Shown piece after piece: positions 27,518 to 36,236 of a stretch of 64,000 bases of DNA. This DNA comes from an uncultured Clostridia bacterium (GTDB lineage Bacteria; Bacillota; Clostridia; Christensenellales; Borkfalkiaceae): the NCBI GenBank assembly GCA_947630115.1, contig CANRGG010000003.1:21234-85233 (forward strand). The letters run 5' to 3'. The notes beneath the pieces are model-generated. The model saw only the letters and a list, made by a program, of their open reading frames with translations, was not told the origin of the DNA and ran no database searches. The translations under genes were made by a program, and so were the position numbers. Numbering within the stretch: the stretch's first letter is position 1; every line of letters begins with the position of its first letter.

Positions 27518-28291
27518 TCAGCGGCGGTTTTCATACAGATCTTCCGCATGGCGGAGAAATTCTTCCTCTGAAATCGGCGGCGCGCCCTTTCGCCAACAGA
27601 CGATATATTCCAGATTTTTCTTCTCCCGCAGCGGCGCATTCACAATGTCCTGCGGCGGAAAGCCGATCGCGCGAGAAAAGCGATAAAACTCCCGCAAAAG
27701 GGCGGGGTGCAGACGGCGCGGACAGATCCCGCTCTTGCCGAGCCCCCCTCTTCCGCACTCGAACTGCGGCTTAAAGAGCAAAAAAGCCCTGCCGCCGTCC
27801 GGCAAAAGCGAGCAGATCACCGGAAGCAGCAGCCGGAGCGAGATGAAGCTCAGATCGCAGACGATCCCGTCGAGCGAACAGGGAAAATCCGCCGCGGAAA
27901 GATAACGGGCGTTGGTCCTGTCCATGACCGTGACGCGCGGGTCGGAGGCGATCTTCGGCGCCAGCTGGTTTTCGCCCACATCCACGCAAAAGACCCGTTT
28001 CGCCCCGCTCTGCAGCAGGCAGTCGGTGAACCCGCCCGTGCTCGCGCCGAGATCGGCGAACACGAGCCCCTCCGCGCGCTCTCCGAAGGCGTCCAGCGCC
28101 CTTTTGAGTTTATAGCCGCCGTTGGAAACGAAGCGCGTTTCCTCCTCCAAAAAGAGAAAACTCTCCTTCCCCGTCACATCGTCGTCGGGCGAAAGGATCT
28201 TCCCGCCGACCGCCACGAGCCCCTTTTTGAGCGCTTCCCCCGCCTTTGTGCGCGAACCGTATTTTTCCGCAAAAAATTTATCCGCGCGCAT
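27518..28291 (-). CDS. tlyA: TlyA-family rRNA methyltransferase/hemolysin
   Basis: S4-like N-terminus MRADKFFAEKYGSRTKAGEALKKGLV; VFADLGASTGGFTDCLLQSGAKRVFCVDVGENQLAPKI. Confidence 0.9.
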   Translation of the reverse strand: MRADKFFAEKYGSRTKAGEALKKGLVAVGGKILSPDDDVTGKESFLFLEEETRFVSNGGYKLKRALDAFGERAEGLVFADLGASTGGFTDCLLQSGAKRVFCVDVGENQLAPKIASDPRVTVMDRTNARYLSAADFPCSLDGIVCDLSFISLRLLLPVICSLLPDGGRAFLLFKPQFECGRGGLGKSGICPRRLHPALLREFYRFSRAIGFPPQDIVNAPLREKKNLEYIVCWRKGAPPISEEEFLRHAEDLYENRR

Positions 28292-29987
28292 AAATTTCTT
28301 CGACCGCTTTCAGGATCTTTTCGGCGTCGAGACCGAATTCGCGCATGAGCTCGCACGGCTTTCCGTGCGGCACAAAGGCGTCCGCGATCCCGAAGTTTTT
28401 GATAGTCTTTTCCGCCCCCCTCGTCCTGTAAAAACGCGCGACGGCGTCCCCCAAGCCCCCGATGAGCGCATTGTCCTCGAGGGTGAAAATGTATTTTTGC
28501 CGAAGGGAGAGGAGAAGCTCTTCGTCGAGCGGCCGCAAAAACCGCGCGTTGACAAGCGACAGTTCCCATCCCTTTTCGAGCGCTTTCAGACGCACTTCCT
28601 CCGCGATTTTCAGGCATCGTTCCCCCGCTGCAAGCAATACTATGTCAGACATAGTACTATGCAAAACCTCAAATTTCCCAATTTCAATATCGGAAAACGG
28701 CCCTTCTGTCCCCTCGCGTGGGTAGCGGATGGCGAGCGGCATGGGATAATCGGCACTTTTCCGGAGCATGGCGCGGAATTCCCCGATATCTTTGGGGATC
28801 GCGACCGTGAGGTTCGGGATCATGGCAAGAAAGCTCAGATCGAACACGCCCTGATGGGTCTCCCCGTCCGCTCCCGAGACGCCCGCCCGGTCGATGCAGA
28901 AGGTCACGGGTAATTTCTGCGCGCAGACGTCGAGCACGATCTCATCGAACGCGCGCTGTAAGAAAGTGGAATAAATCGCATAATAGGGTTTCAGTCCCTC
29001 GGCGGCCATGGACGCGCAGAGCACGGCGGCGTGTTCCTCGCAGATCCCGACGTCGAAGCCGCGCCCGGGAAAGCGCTCGAAAAACGGGCGGAGCCCCAGA
29101 CTGTCCGTCATCGCCGCAGTCACGGCGACGATCCGTTCGTCCTTTTCCGCCAGCGCGACGAGTTCCTCGCCGAGCGCCGCCGAATATTCCTTCTTTTCGG
29201 CGCCCGCGGGGCTGACGCCGTGCGTTTCCATGGGCGCATTTTCGCTGAACGGATAGCCGCAGCCCTTCTTCGTCGTCACATGGAGCAGAACACTGCCCGT
29301 TTTGAGCATTTGTTTTGCCGATTCAAGGGCGCCCAGGATTTCTTCCATGTTGTTCCCGTCCGCGATCCCGGAATATCGGAGTCCGAAACGCTCAAAGACG
29401 CGCACGTCTGAGCCGTCCGTTTTCACCTCTTCGAGGATCTCGTGCATACCCCCCACCGTCGGAGAGATCGACATGCCGTTGTCGTTGAGAATGATCAGGA
29501 CCCGGCTATGTAAAATTTTGACGCTGTTGAGCGCCTCGTACACAAGCCCGTTGTTGAAAGCGCCGTCCCCGATGAGGGCGATCACATTGTAATCTTCGCC
29601 CTTGAGATCGCGCGCCTCGGCGATCCCCAGCGCCGCCGAGATCGCCGTCCCCGCGTGCCCGGTGTTATAGCAATCGTATTCGCTCTCCTCGCGCTTGGGA
29701 AATCCGGAGATCCCCCCCCGTTTGCGGAGCGTATGGAACATTTCCGCACGCCCCGAGAGCAATTTATGGGTATAACACTGGTGCCCGACGTCGAAAACGA
29801 TCTTGTCGCGCGGAAAATCAAAGACGCGGTGCAGCGCGACGGTCAGTTCCACCGCGCCGAGATTGGACGAAAGATGTCCCCCGCACCGGGAGACCGTGCG
29901 GAGAATTTCTTCCCGCAGTCCCTCGCAATATTCGTTTAATTGAGAAAGGGAAGCCTCTTTCAGCTCCCTGTCCGTCAGAATTTTCAT
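28278..29987 (-). CDS. dxs: 1-deoxy-D-xylulose-5-phosphate synthase
   Basis: GGHLSSNLGAVELTVALHRVFDFPRDKIVFDVGHQCYTHKLLSGR; ALIGDGAFNNGLVYEALN; YSTFLQRAFDEIVLDVCAQKLPVTFCIDRAGVSGADG. Confidence 0.93.
   Translation of the reverse strand: MKILTDRELKEASLSQLNEYCEGLREEILRTVSRCGGHLSSNLGAVELTVALHRVFDFPRDKIVFDVGHQCYTHKLLSGRAEMFHTLRKRGGISGFPKREESEYDCYNTGHAGTAISAALGIAEARDLKGEDYNVIALIGDGAFNNGLVYEALNSVKILHSRVLIILNDNGMSISPTVGGMHEILEEVKTDGSDVRVFERFGLRYSGIADGNNMEEILGALESAKQMLKTGSVLLHVTTKKGCGYPFSENAPMETHGVSPAGAEKKEYSAALGEELVALAEKDERIVAVTAAMTDSLGLRPFFERFPGRGFDVGICEEHAAVLCASMAAEGLKPYYAIYSTFLQRAFDEIVLDVCAQKLPVTFCIDRAGVSGADGETHQGVFDLSFLAMIPNLTVAIPKDIGEFRAMLRKSADYPMPLAIRYPREGTEGPFSDIEIGKFEVLHSTMSDIVLLAAGERCLKIAEEVRLKALEKGWELSLVNARFLRPLDEELLLSLRQKYIFTLEDNALIGGLGDAVARFYRTRGAEKTIKNFGIADAFVPHGKPCELMREFGLDAEKILKAVEEIYARG
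28638..28656. repeat. 19-bp palindrome TACTATGTCAGACATAGTA (copy A, inside dxs)
   Basis: 9-bp perfect arms around one base; encodes HSTMSDIV on the minus strand. Confidence 0.9.
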
Positions 29988-29989
29988 GT

Positions 29990-30862
29990 TTAATTATCCC
30001 GGCTGCGCACAAGATCGACGATCCCGCGCAGAAATTCCTTATCCCCCTGAAATTGGTCGAGAAGATCCAAACATTTTGCGGCACAGCGGTCTGCGAGCAG
30101 CTCGCAGCGCTCCAGGCCATACACCTTGACGCAAGTCGCCTTGTCCTCCTCCGCGTCCTTGCCGAGCGTCTTGCCCATGAGCGCGCTGTCCCCCTTGACA
30201 TCGAGCAAATCGTCCGTAAATTGGAAAAGCCTGCCAAGCTCCATGCCGAAACGCTCCGCATTTTTTTCATCGCCGCCCGCAAGAATCGCCGCCATGACGA
30301 CGGGCGCCGCAATGAGTTTGCCCGTCTTGTGGGCATAGATGAAGTCGAGCTCCTCTTCCGTCGCGGTCTTTCCCATGTAGAGAAGATCGGCAGACTGCCC
30401 CGCGACCATGCCACCCGCCCCCGCCGCTTCCATGAGCCAGAGCGCGGCACGGCGGTGCTTTTCATCCTTCCCCGCTTCCCGCAAGAGCAACACTGCCGCC
30501 TCGGAGAGCAGTGCGTCGCCCGCCAAAATCGCGTTCGCTTCGCCGAAAACCTTGTGGTTGGACGGGTTCCCCCTGCGAAAATCGTCGTTGTCCATCGCGG
30601 GCAGATCGTCGTGGATGAGCGAATATGTATGGATACATTCAAGCGCGATGGGCAGCACCGTCTCGCGCCTGAAATCCGCGCCGAAGAGTTCTAACGACGC
30701 AAAAAACAGCACGGGGCGGACCCGCTTCCCGCCGGAAAGCAGCGAATAACGCATGCTCTCCGTCAAAACGTTCGGGCGGAAGTCCAGCTCCGTGCAGAAT
30801 TTTTTCAAAGCCGCTTCGAAAAACTGCCGGTATTCTTCATATCGATCTTGAAATTTCCCCAT
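29990..30862 (-). CDS. ispA: polyprenyl (farnesyl/geranylgeranyl) diphosphate synthase
   Basis: SLIHDDLPAMDNDDFRRG (DDxxD) and FQFTDDLLDVKGD. Confidence 0.92.
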   Translation of the reverse strand: MGKFQDRYEEYRQFFEAALKKFCTELDFRPNVLTESMRYSLLSGGKRVRPVLFFASLELFGADFRRETVLPIALECIHTYSLIHDDLPAMDNDDFRRGNPSNHKVFGEANAILAGDALLSEAAVLLLREAGKDEKHRRAALWLMEAAGAGGMVAGQSADLLYMGKTATEEELDFIYAHKTGKLIAAPVVMAAILAGGDEKNAERFGMELGRLFQFTDDLLDVKGDSALMGKTLGKDAEEDKATCVKVYGLERCELLADRCAAKCLDLLDQFQGDKEFLRGIVDLVRSRDN

Positions 30863-30881
30863 CCTTCCCCCCTTATATTGG

Positions 30882-30900
30882 TACTATGTCTGACATAGTA
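30882..30900. repeat. 19-bp palindrome TACTATGTCTGACATAGTA (copy B, folD-ispA intergenic)
   Basis: Perfect 9-bp arms, extendable to 10 bp (GTACTATGTC-T-GACATAGTAC). Confidence 0.9.
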
Positions 30901-30915
30901 CACTTGATCTTGTGT

Positions 30916-31767
30916 TTATTTTTGAAGGGCGCGCTCTGCCGCGGCACAGGCGTTGTACATGAGCATGGTGACCGTCATGGGCCCCACGCCCCCCGGAACG
31001 GGCGTGATGTAAGAGACTTTTTCCTTCACGGCCTCGAAATCCACATCACCGCAGAGCTTGCCGTTTTCATCCCGGTCCATGCCGACGTCGATGACAGCAG
31101 CCCCCTCTTTCACCATGTCCGCGCCGATGAATTTCGCCTTGCCGATCGCCGCGACCAGAATGTCTGCGCGGCGGCACTCCTCGGGAAGGTTGGCGGTCTT
31201 GGAATGGCAGACCGTCACCGTCGCGTCGGCGTTCATCAGAAGCATTGCCATGGGTTTTCCGACGATGTTGCTTCTGCCGACCACCACCGCGCGCTTCCCC
31301 GCCACGGAGATCTTGTACCGTTTCAAAAGTTCCATGACGCCGAGCGGGGTGCAGGCGACCGTCCCCTCCTGTTTGAGAGAGAGCCGCCCCACGTTTTCCG
31401 CGGAGAAGCCGTCCACATCCTTTTCGACGGGGATCTCGCGGAGAAGTTCCTGCGCGTCGAGCTGTTTGGGAAGCGGGAGCTGCACGAGGATCCCGTGCAC
31501 TTTTTCATCACAGGCGAGCTTTCGAAGCAGCGAGATCGCCTCTTCCCGGGTCGCGTCCGCGGGCAGATAATGCGCAAAGGAGCGGATCCCCGACTCCTCG
31601 CACGCCTTCACCTTGTTACGGACATAGACCTTGGAGGCGGGATCGTCCCCGATCAGAACGACCGCAAGTCCCGGCCTCACCCCGAATTTTTGTTCAAGCG
31701 CGTCCGAACGCGCCTTCACTTCCGCCCTGATCTCGGCAGAAACCGCCTTTCCGTCAATCAAAATCAT
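30916..31767 (-). CDS. folD: methylenetetrahydrofolate dehydrogenase/cyclohydrolase
   Basis: YVRNKVKACEESGI, GILVQLPLPKQLD, AVVVGRSNIVGKPMAMLL, GGVGPMTVTMLMYN. Confidence 0.95.
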   Translation of the reverse strand: MILIDGKAVSAEIRAEVKARSDALEQKFGVRPGLAVVLIGDDPASKVYVRNKVKACEESGIRSFAHYLPADATREEAISLLRKLACDEKVHGILVQLPLPKQLDAQELLREIPVEKDVDGFSAENVGRLSLKQEGTVACTPLGVMELLKRYKISVAGKRAVVVGRSNIVGKPMAMLLMNADATVTVCHSKTANLPEECRRADILVAAIGKAKFIGADMVKEGAAVIDVGMDRDENGKLCGDVDFEAVKEKVSYITPVPGGVGPMTVTMLMYNACAAAERALQK

Positions 31768-32156
31768 TGGTTAATCACCCCCGCCAGCACGCCGTTTACA
31801 AAGCCTGCCGAATTTTCCGTGGAATATTTTCTTGCGAGCGCCGCCGCCTCCGACACCGAGACAACGGGCGGCACTTCCTCGACAAATTTGATCTCCGCAA
31901 GCGCCAAGAGCAAGATCGCCTTATCCGCCGCGTAAATGCGGTATTCCGCAAAGCGCGTCACTTTTTCGGACAGAACGGACAAGAGCTCTTCGCGGTGCTC
32001 CTCGACGAGCGAGACGAGCCGGCAGGCAAATTTCGCCTCCTCGGCATTGAGCTTGCTCTTTTTGCAGATCCCCGCTTTGAAGCGCGCGTCGCAGTCCCCG
32101 CCGAAGAGTTCCGCAAATATGATTTTGAACGCAGCTTCTCTTGCGTCGCTTCTCAT
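31764..32156 (-). CDS. nusB: transcription antitermination factor NusB
   Basis: MRSDAREAAFKIIFAELFGG...ILLLALAEIKFVEEVPPVVSVSEAAALARKYSTENSAGFVNGVL. Confidence 0.9.
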   Translation of the reverse strand: MRSDAREAAFKIIFAELFGGDCDARFKAGICKKSKLNAEEAKFACRLVSLVEEHREELLSVLSEKVTRFAEYRIYAADKAILLLALAEIKFVEEVPPVVSVSEAAALARKYSTENSAGFVNGVLAGVINQ

Positions 32157-32210
32157 GTTTCTCCTCACGAGAAATTCCCCTTTCTCAGGGAAAGGGGATC
32201 GCTTCTCAGC

Positions 32211-32582
32211 TTATTTATTCTCTGTATCCGGTTCCTGCGGCGGTTCGTTCGCCTGCGGAACGGGCTTTGCAAACACGACGCTCTGGATATGCACGTCGAT
32301 CTTTGCGATCTTGAACTTCGTCATGGACTCCACCATCTGTTTGACCGTCTGCTGAATGGAGAAGGCGAGTTCGGGCACGCTGTAACCGTAGTGCGCGATC
32401 ACCGAGATGTCCGCGAAGATCCCCTCCTTCTCGAAGCAGATCTTGATCCCCCTGCTCTTGGACGGAACGAGCTCGATGCCCTCCGTTTCCTGCAGGCTCA
32501 AAACGACGATCCCGCTCACGATGTCCGCATTATAGGAAATTCTTCCCTTTTGTCCGTTCGGATTATATCTGATACTTGCCAT
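32211..32582 (-). CDS. Asp23/Gls24 family envelope stress protein
   Basis: GRISYNADIVSGIVVLSLQETEGIELVP...DISVIAHYGYSVPELAFSIQQTVKQMVESMTKFKIAKIDVHIQSVVF. Confidence 0.9.
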   Translation of the reverse strand: MASIRYNPNGQKGRISYNADIVSGIVVLSLQETEGIELVPSKSRGIKICFEKEGIFADISVIAHYGYSVPELAFSIQQTVKQMVESMTKFKIAKIDVHIQSVVFAKPVPQANEPPQEPDTENK

Positions 32583-32601
32583 AATGACACCTTATTGATA
32601 C

Positions 32602-32630
32602 ATTATAGCATATTCTCGCGCGATTTACAA
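32602..32630 (-). promoter_or_regulatory. sigma70-type promoter for asp23-nusB operon
   Basis: Minus strand TTGTAA (32625-32630), 17-nt spacer, TATAAT (32602-32607). Confidence 0.7.
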
Positions 32631-32639
32631 GTGTTTTTC

Positions 32640-33131
32640 TTAACTTTCTGCGTAAATCGGCATGATAATGACGTTGCCGTTCCGGATCCCCTTCTCTTCC
32701 TCGAAGATGGAGAAGATCTTCATGACCGTGTCGGCGTTGAGTTCGCTCGAATTGATGAAGATATTGATGTTGTCCGAATCGGAGCCGATCGCGACCACGA
32801 CGTCGGAAAATCCGAGCGCACGGATCATCGTCTCGATGACGAGCTCATCTTCCATGATCGAGACCATCTTCTGCTTTGCCGCGACCGCTTCCGCATACTC
32901 CTCCGTGTCCTTCGCGTAGGCGGAGATGATCCCGTCGAGCTGGACGAATTCCTCGCTCCGCGTCGTAGAACGTTCCGCACGGTGGGAGGTGAAGAAGTTG
33001 ACCTCGGCAGCGCCGTCGCTTGCGTTCACGCTCGTCGAGCCGGCGCCCGCGAGCACGAAGTTGAACACAGCCGTGACCGCAAGCAGCAGGACAAGGGTTG
33101 ACATCAGTACGATCTTTTTGGTGTTTGACAT
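32640..33131 (-). CDS. spoIIIAH: stage III sporulation protein AH-like
   Basis: N-terminal TM; VNASDGAAEVNFFTSHRAERSTTRSEEFVQLDGII...EDELVIETMIRALGFSDVVVAI; position in spoIIIA cluster. Confidence 0.88.
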   Translation of the reverse strand: MSNTKKIVLMSTLVLLLAVTAVFNFVLAGAGSTSVNASDGAAEVNFFTSHRAERSTTRSEEFVQLDGIISAYAKDTEEYAEAVAAKQKMVSIMEDELVIETMIRALGFSDVVVAIGSDSDNINIFINSSELNADTVMKIFSIFEEEKGIRNGNVIIMPIYAES

Positions 33132-33163
33132 AAGTTTCTATCTCCTTTATAAAATTTCCGGTT

Positions 33164-33535
33164 TTATTTGACGGCAGGATACACCTGCACGTACTTTTTG
33201 TTGAGATGAAGCGCCGCCGAAGTGATGTCGAGCACCCGCATTCGCGTCAGAATGCTGTCCGCGCCGCCGAACACGACGATCGCGCCGACGGGAACGCCGT
33301 CCTCCTCCGTGATCATCGCGGTGACGTCCCCGACCCCCTCCACTTCTTCGAGCAGCCGGGAAAGCCGCGCCTCGCGCTCGGTGGGCGTATAGCTGCCCGA
33401 CGCCGCCGTCGTTCCGCCGCCGTCCGGAAAGAATACCAGCCATACGGCGAGCAGCAGCAACACCGCCGCCACGACGAGGAGCACGACCCGCACCGTCCTG
33501 TTTTTCAGGAGCTTTCCGATTCCCTCCCCAGCCAT
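33164..33535 (-). CDS. spoIIIAG: stage III sporulation protein AG
   Basis: TM then EREARLSRLLEEVEGVGDVTAMITEEDGVPVGAIVVFGGADSILTRMRVLDITSAALHLNKKYVQVYPAVK. Confidence 0.85.
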   Translation of the reverse strand: MAGEGIGKLLKNRTVRVVLLVVAAVLLLLAVWLVFFPDGGGTTAASGSYTPTEREARLSRLLEEVEGVGDVTAMITEEDGVPVGAIVVFGGADSILTRMRVLDITSAALHLNKKYVQVYPAVK

Positions 33536-33987
33536 GTGACCTCCGCGGCGCAGCCGTAATTTTTTTCGAGAACCATTTCGATCTCGGACATCATATCTAT
33601 ATGCGTCCCGGGTTCGAATATGCCGTCCCCGGAAATTTTTACGGAAATTTTCTCCCGCGCAAACCCCTCTGTGCGCTCTCTTGTCATCTCCGCCTCCGCG
33701 CTCAGCGAATATTCTTCCCGCAAAAAGGCCTCGATCGCCTCCTCATCCGCCCTTTCCAGCATGGCCGCGCACTGCTCGAGATAGCCGCTGTCCGAGGAGA
33801 TCTCCGTCCGCGGAAAGAGAAATTTCTTTTCCCCGAAGAGGGAGACAAGCGGCACGATCACGATGGAAAAGACGAAAAGGCGGGTCATGCCCTTGATAAA
33901 TCTGCCCATTTTCCCGTCGGAGACGAGAATGGAGACCACGGCGGAGAGGATGATCGCCCCCGTGAGCGAAAGAAGATAGCCCTTCAT
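33505..33987 (-). CDS. spoIIIAF: stage III sporulation protein AF
   Basis: Start at MKGYLLSLTGAIILSAVVSILVSDGKMGRFIKGMTRLFVFSIVIVPL; cluster position. Confidence 0.83.
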   Translation of the reverse strand: MKGYLLSLTGAIILSAVVSILVSDGKMGRFIKGMTRLFVFSIVIVPLVSLFGEKKFLFPRTEISSDSGYLEQCAAMLERADEEAIEAFLREEYSLSAEAEMTRERTEGFAREKISVKISGDGIFEPGTHIDMMSEIEMVLEKNYGCAAEVTWLGRESESS

Positions 33988-35174
33988 CAGAAAAACACCC
34001 CCGAGGAGCAGACGAGAAGCAGGAGAGTGAGAAAGTACAAGAAGGCGACGCACAAGAGCCCTGCGATGAAATAGCCCGTGTCCTTTGCGAGCGCGGACAA
34101 AAAGGACGGGATCTTGCCGCCGACCGGCTCGGTGACCGCCGCGGAGAGCCGCAAAAAGAGCTGGAAGGCGGAAAACAGCAGGAGCGGGCGCAGAACGGTC
34201 GCCGCGAGAAGGAAAAAGGCGACGGTGCCGAGCGCGTTTTTGATGAGGGCGCTCCCCGCGAGGACGAGATCCACCCCGCCCGACAAAAATCCGCCGACGA
34301 TGGGCACCGAGCCCGAGATCACATATTTGACGGCGCGGAGGGAGAGCCCGTCATATTGGGCGGAAGTCATCCCCTGCACCGAGAGGAACAAACTGAACAG
34401 CCCCAGCGTCAGACCGATCAGCCATTTCAGAACGCTCTTGAAAAACTCCCCCAGCTTTTCGGTGCGGACGCTGTCCGACAGGTTCCCGACGAACGCGAGC
34501 ACGATGACGACGACGGAAGTCGGCAGAACGACGGTGGAAAAGAGCTCAAGTACCGCCCCGCTCATGAACGCCACCGCAGGACGGTACACGGCGACGGAGA
34601 TCGTTCCGCCGCTCGCCGCCATGAGCGTCAGGAGCATGGGATAGACGATCTCCATCTGCCGCCGCATGCTCTCAATCGTTTCGAACCCGACCGAAAGCAC
34701 GGAGATCAGACAGGAAAGGATGACCGCGCCGACGGAAATGTAGCCGACGAAGCCTATTATGTCTGACATAGTACTATGCAAAAAGCCGTTTTTTGAGGAG
34801 TTGAGAATCCCGCAGAGCAAAGAGACCGCCAAAATCAGGGCAAAAGCAGGCAAAAATACGCCGACGTCCTGCCAGAGCAGTCCCAAGAGCGATTGCCAAA
34901 GGGACGGATAGTCGAGCGCCGCGTCCCCCGTAATCAGGCTCTTGAGCTTGTCTTTCAGGGAAACGCCGCGGAAATCGGAGACGGTGTCGAGATAGTTTTG
35001 AAGCTCCTCGGCGTCGAGCGCGCCCAGCAATTCGTCGATGTTTTTCTCCAGCTCCTCTTTCGCGTCCTTTTGGGGCTCGTCCGCGCGCACGGAAAGCGGG
35101 CTCCCCCCGCCGAAGAGAAAAAGCGCCGCGACAAGGAGAAGGAGCAAGCAGATCAGCTTTTTCCCTTTTTTCAT
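33987..35174 (-). CDS. spoIIIAE: stage III sporulation protein AE
   Basis: Start at MKKGKKLICLLLLLVAALFLFGG; polytopic; LLGLLWQDVGVFLPAFALILAVSLLCGILNS. Confidence 0.88.
   Translation of the reverse strand: MKKGKKLICLLLLLVAALFLFGGGSPLSVRADEPQKDAKEELEKNIDELLGALDAEELQNYLDTVSDFRGVSLKDKLKSLITGDAALDYPSLWQSLLGLLWQDVGVFLPAFALILAVSLLCGILNSSKNGFLHSTMSDIIGFVGYISVGAVILSCLISVLSVGFETIESMRRQMEIVYPMLLTLMAASGGTISVAVYRPAVAFMSGAVLELFSTVVLPTSVVVIVLAFVGNLSDSVRTEKLGEFFKSVLKWLIGLTLGLFSLFLSVQGMTSAQYDGLSLRAVKYVISGSVPIVGGFLSGGVDLVLAGSALIKNALGTVAFFLLAATVLRPLLLFSAFQLFLRLSAAVTEPVGGKIPSFLSALAKDTGYFIAGLLCVAFLYFLTLLLLVCSSGVFF
34755..34773. repeat. 19-bp near-palindrome TATTATGTCTGACATAGTA (copy C, inside spoIIIAE)
   Basis: One mismatch to copy B; shares downstream CTATGCAAAA with copy A; encodes HSTMSDII. 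Confidence 0.88.
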
Positions 35175-35563
35175 ATCAACTCCAGAAGTTTGAGAATGAG
35201 CCGCAGAACGTTCTCGATGATGGGCACCGCGAGCACGAGCACCAAAATCTTTCCGCAAAACGTGAGCTTGTCCGCAAGCCCGCTCTGCCCGAAATCGGCG
35301 AGGATCCCCGAGGCAAATTCGACGAGATATCCGATCCCGATCATCTTCAGAAGGATCTTGACGAGCGACGAGTCGATCCCCGTGACGTTTGCGATCTCGG
35401 AAAAGAGCGAGACGCTCTCGCGCAGGATCTCAAAGGCGAACAGGAGCAAAATGATACTTCCCGCGATCGTGACGGCGAGCGCGAGTTCGGGTTTTGTCCC
35501 CTTGAGAAGGAGGGCTGCGACCGCCGTGATCAGGGCGATCCCCACAAGCTGAAAAATTTCCAT
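35171..35563 (-). CDS. spoIIIAD: stage III sporulation protein AD
   Basis: Start at MEIFQLVGIALITAVAALLLKGTKPELALAVTIAGSIILLLFAFEIL. Confidence 0.88.
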   Translation of the reverse strand: MEIFQLVGIALITAVAALLLKGTKPELALAVTIAGSIILLLFAFEILRESVSLFSEIANVTGIDSSLVKILLKMIGIGYLVEFASGILADFGQSGLADKLTFCGKILVLVLAVPIIENVLRLILKLLELI

Positions 35564-35565
35564 CT

Positions 35566-35763
35566 CTATCCGAGGTCGAAGATCTCCCGGATCGTCTGAA
35601 ACAGATCCGCGATCATCGTCACTGCGATCGACAGCGCGATCACGAGCCCCACGATCGAAACGACGGTCGCAAAGTCGTCCCGGTCGGATTTTTTGAGCAC
35701 CTGGCAGACGACCGTGATCAGGATCCCGATCGCCGCAAGTTTGAAAATAATTGAGATATCCAT
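35566..35763 (-). CDS. spoIIIAC: stage III sporulation protein AC
   Basis: 65 aa MDISIIFKLAAIGILITVVCQVLKKSDRDDFATVVSIVGLVIALSIAVTMIADLFQTIREIFDLG. Confidence 0.9.
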   Translation of the reverse strand: MDISIIFKLAAIGILITVVCQVLKKSDRDDFATVVSIVGLVIALSIAVTMIADLFQTIREIFDLG

Positions 35764-35765
35764 AT

Positions 35766-36236
35766 CTACACAACCAAGATCACGAAGGCGAGCCCCGCAA
35801 GCAGCCCGAGTTTGAGGTAGAGTTCGCCTTTCTCCCTCGCCTCTTTCATGGCATCCTCGCTCATTTTTCGCAGCGTTTCCGCCTGCGCCGTGAAATAGCC
35901 GAGTTGGGAATGCGAATCCCCCTTCCCGAGCATGGAAAAATATTCGGCGGCAAGCTCCTTTTCCGTCCCCGTCAGATAGGAAAATTTCCACTCCGGGGCG
36001 CGGCTTTGCTCAAAATCTTTTACAAGATCCCCGAAATCCCCCTGAAAAGCGCAGTCCGCGAGAAATTCCTTGACCGGTTTTCGGGCGAATTTGAGCTCCG
36101 CCAGAAATTTTTCGTTGAGGGTGTTCATTTGCGAAAAAAAGCTCTTCCGGGCGCGGAATTTTCCCGCCGCGAGATATCCGAGCAGGGTGCAGAAGGCGAT
36201 GATGAGCCCGCCGAGCACGAATTTAAGCCAAAGCAA
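35766..36236 (-). CDS. spoIIIAB: stage III sporulation protein AB
   Basis: TTG start overlapping the spoIIIAA stop; LLWLKFVLGGLIIAFCTLLGYLAAGKFRARKSFFSQMNTLNEKFLAELKFARKP...LGLLAGLAFVILVV. Confidence 0.82.
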   Translation of the reverse strand: MLWLKFVLGGLIIAFCTLLGYLAAGKFRARKSFFSQMNTLNEKFLAELKFARKPVKEFLADCAFQGDFGDLVKDFEQSRAPEWKFSYLTGTEKELAAEYFSMLGKGDSHSQLGYFTAQAETLRKMSEDAMKEAREKGELYLKLGLLAGLAFVILVV

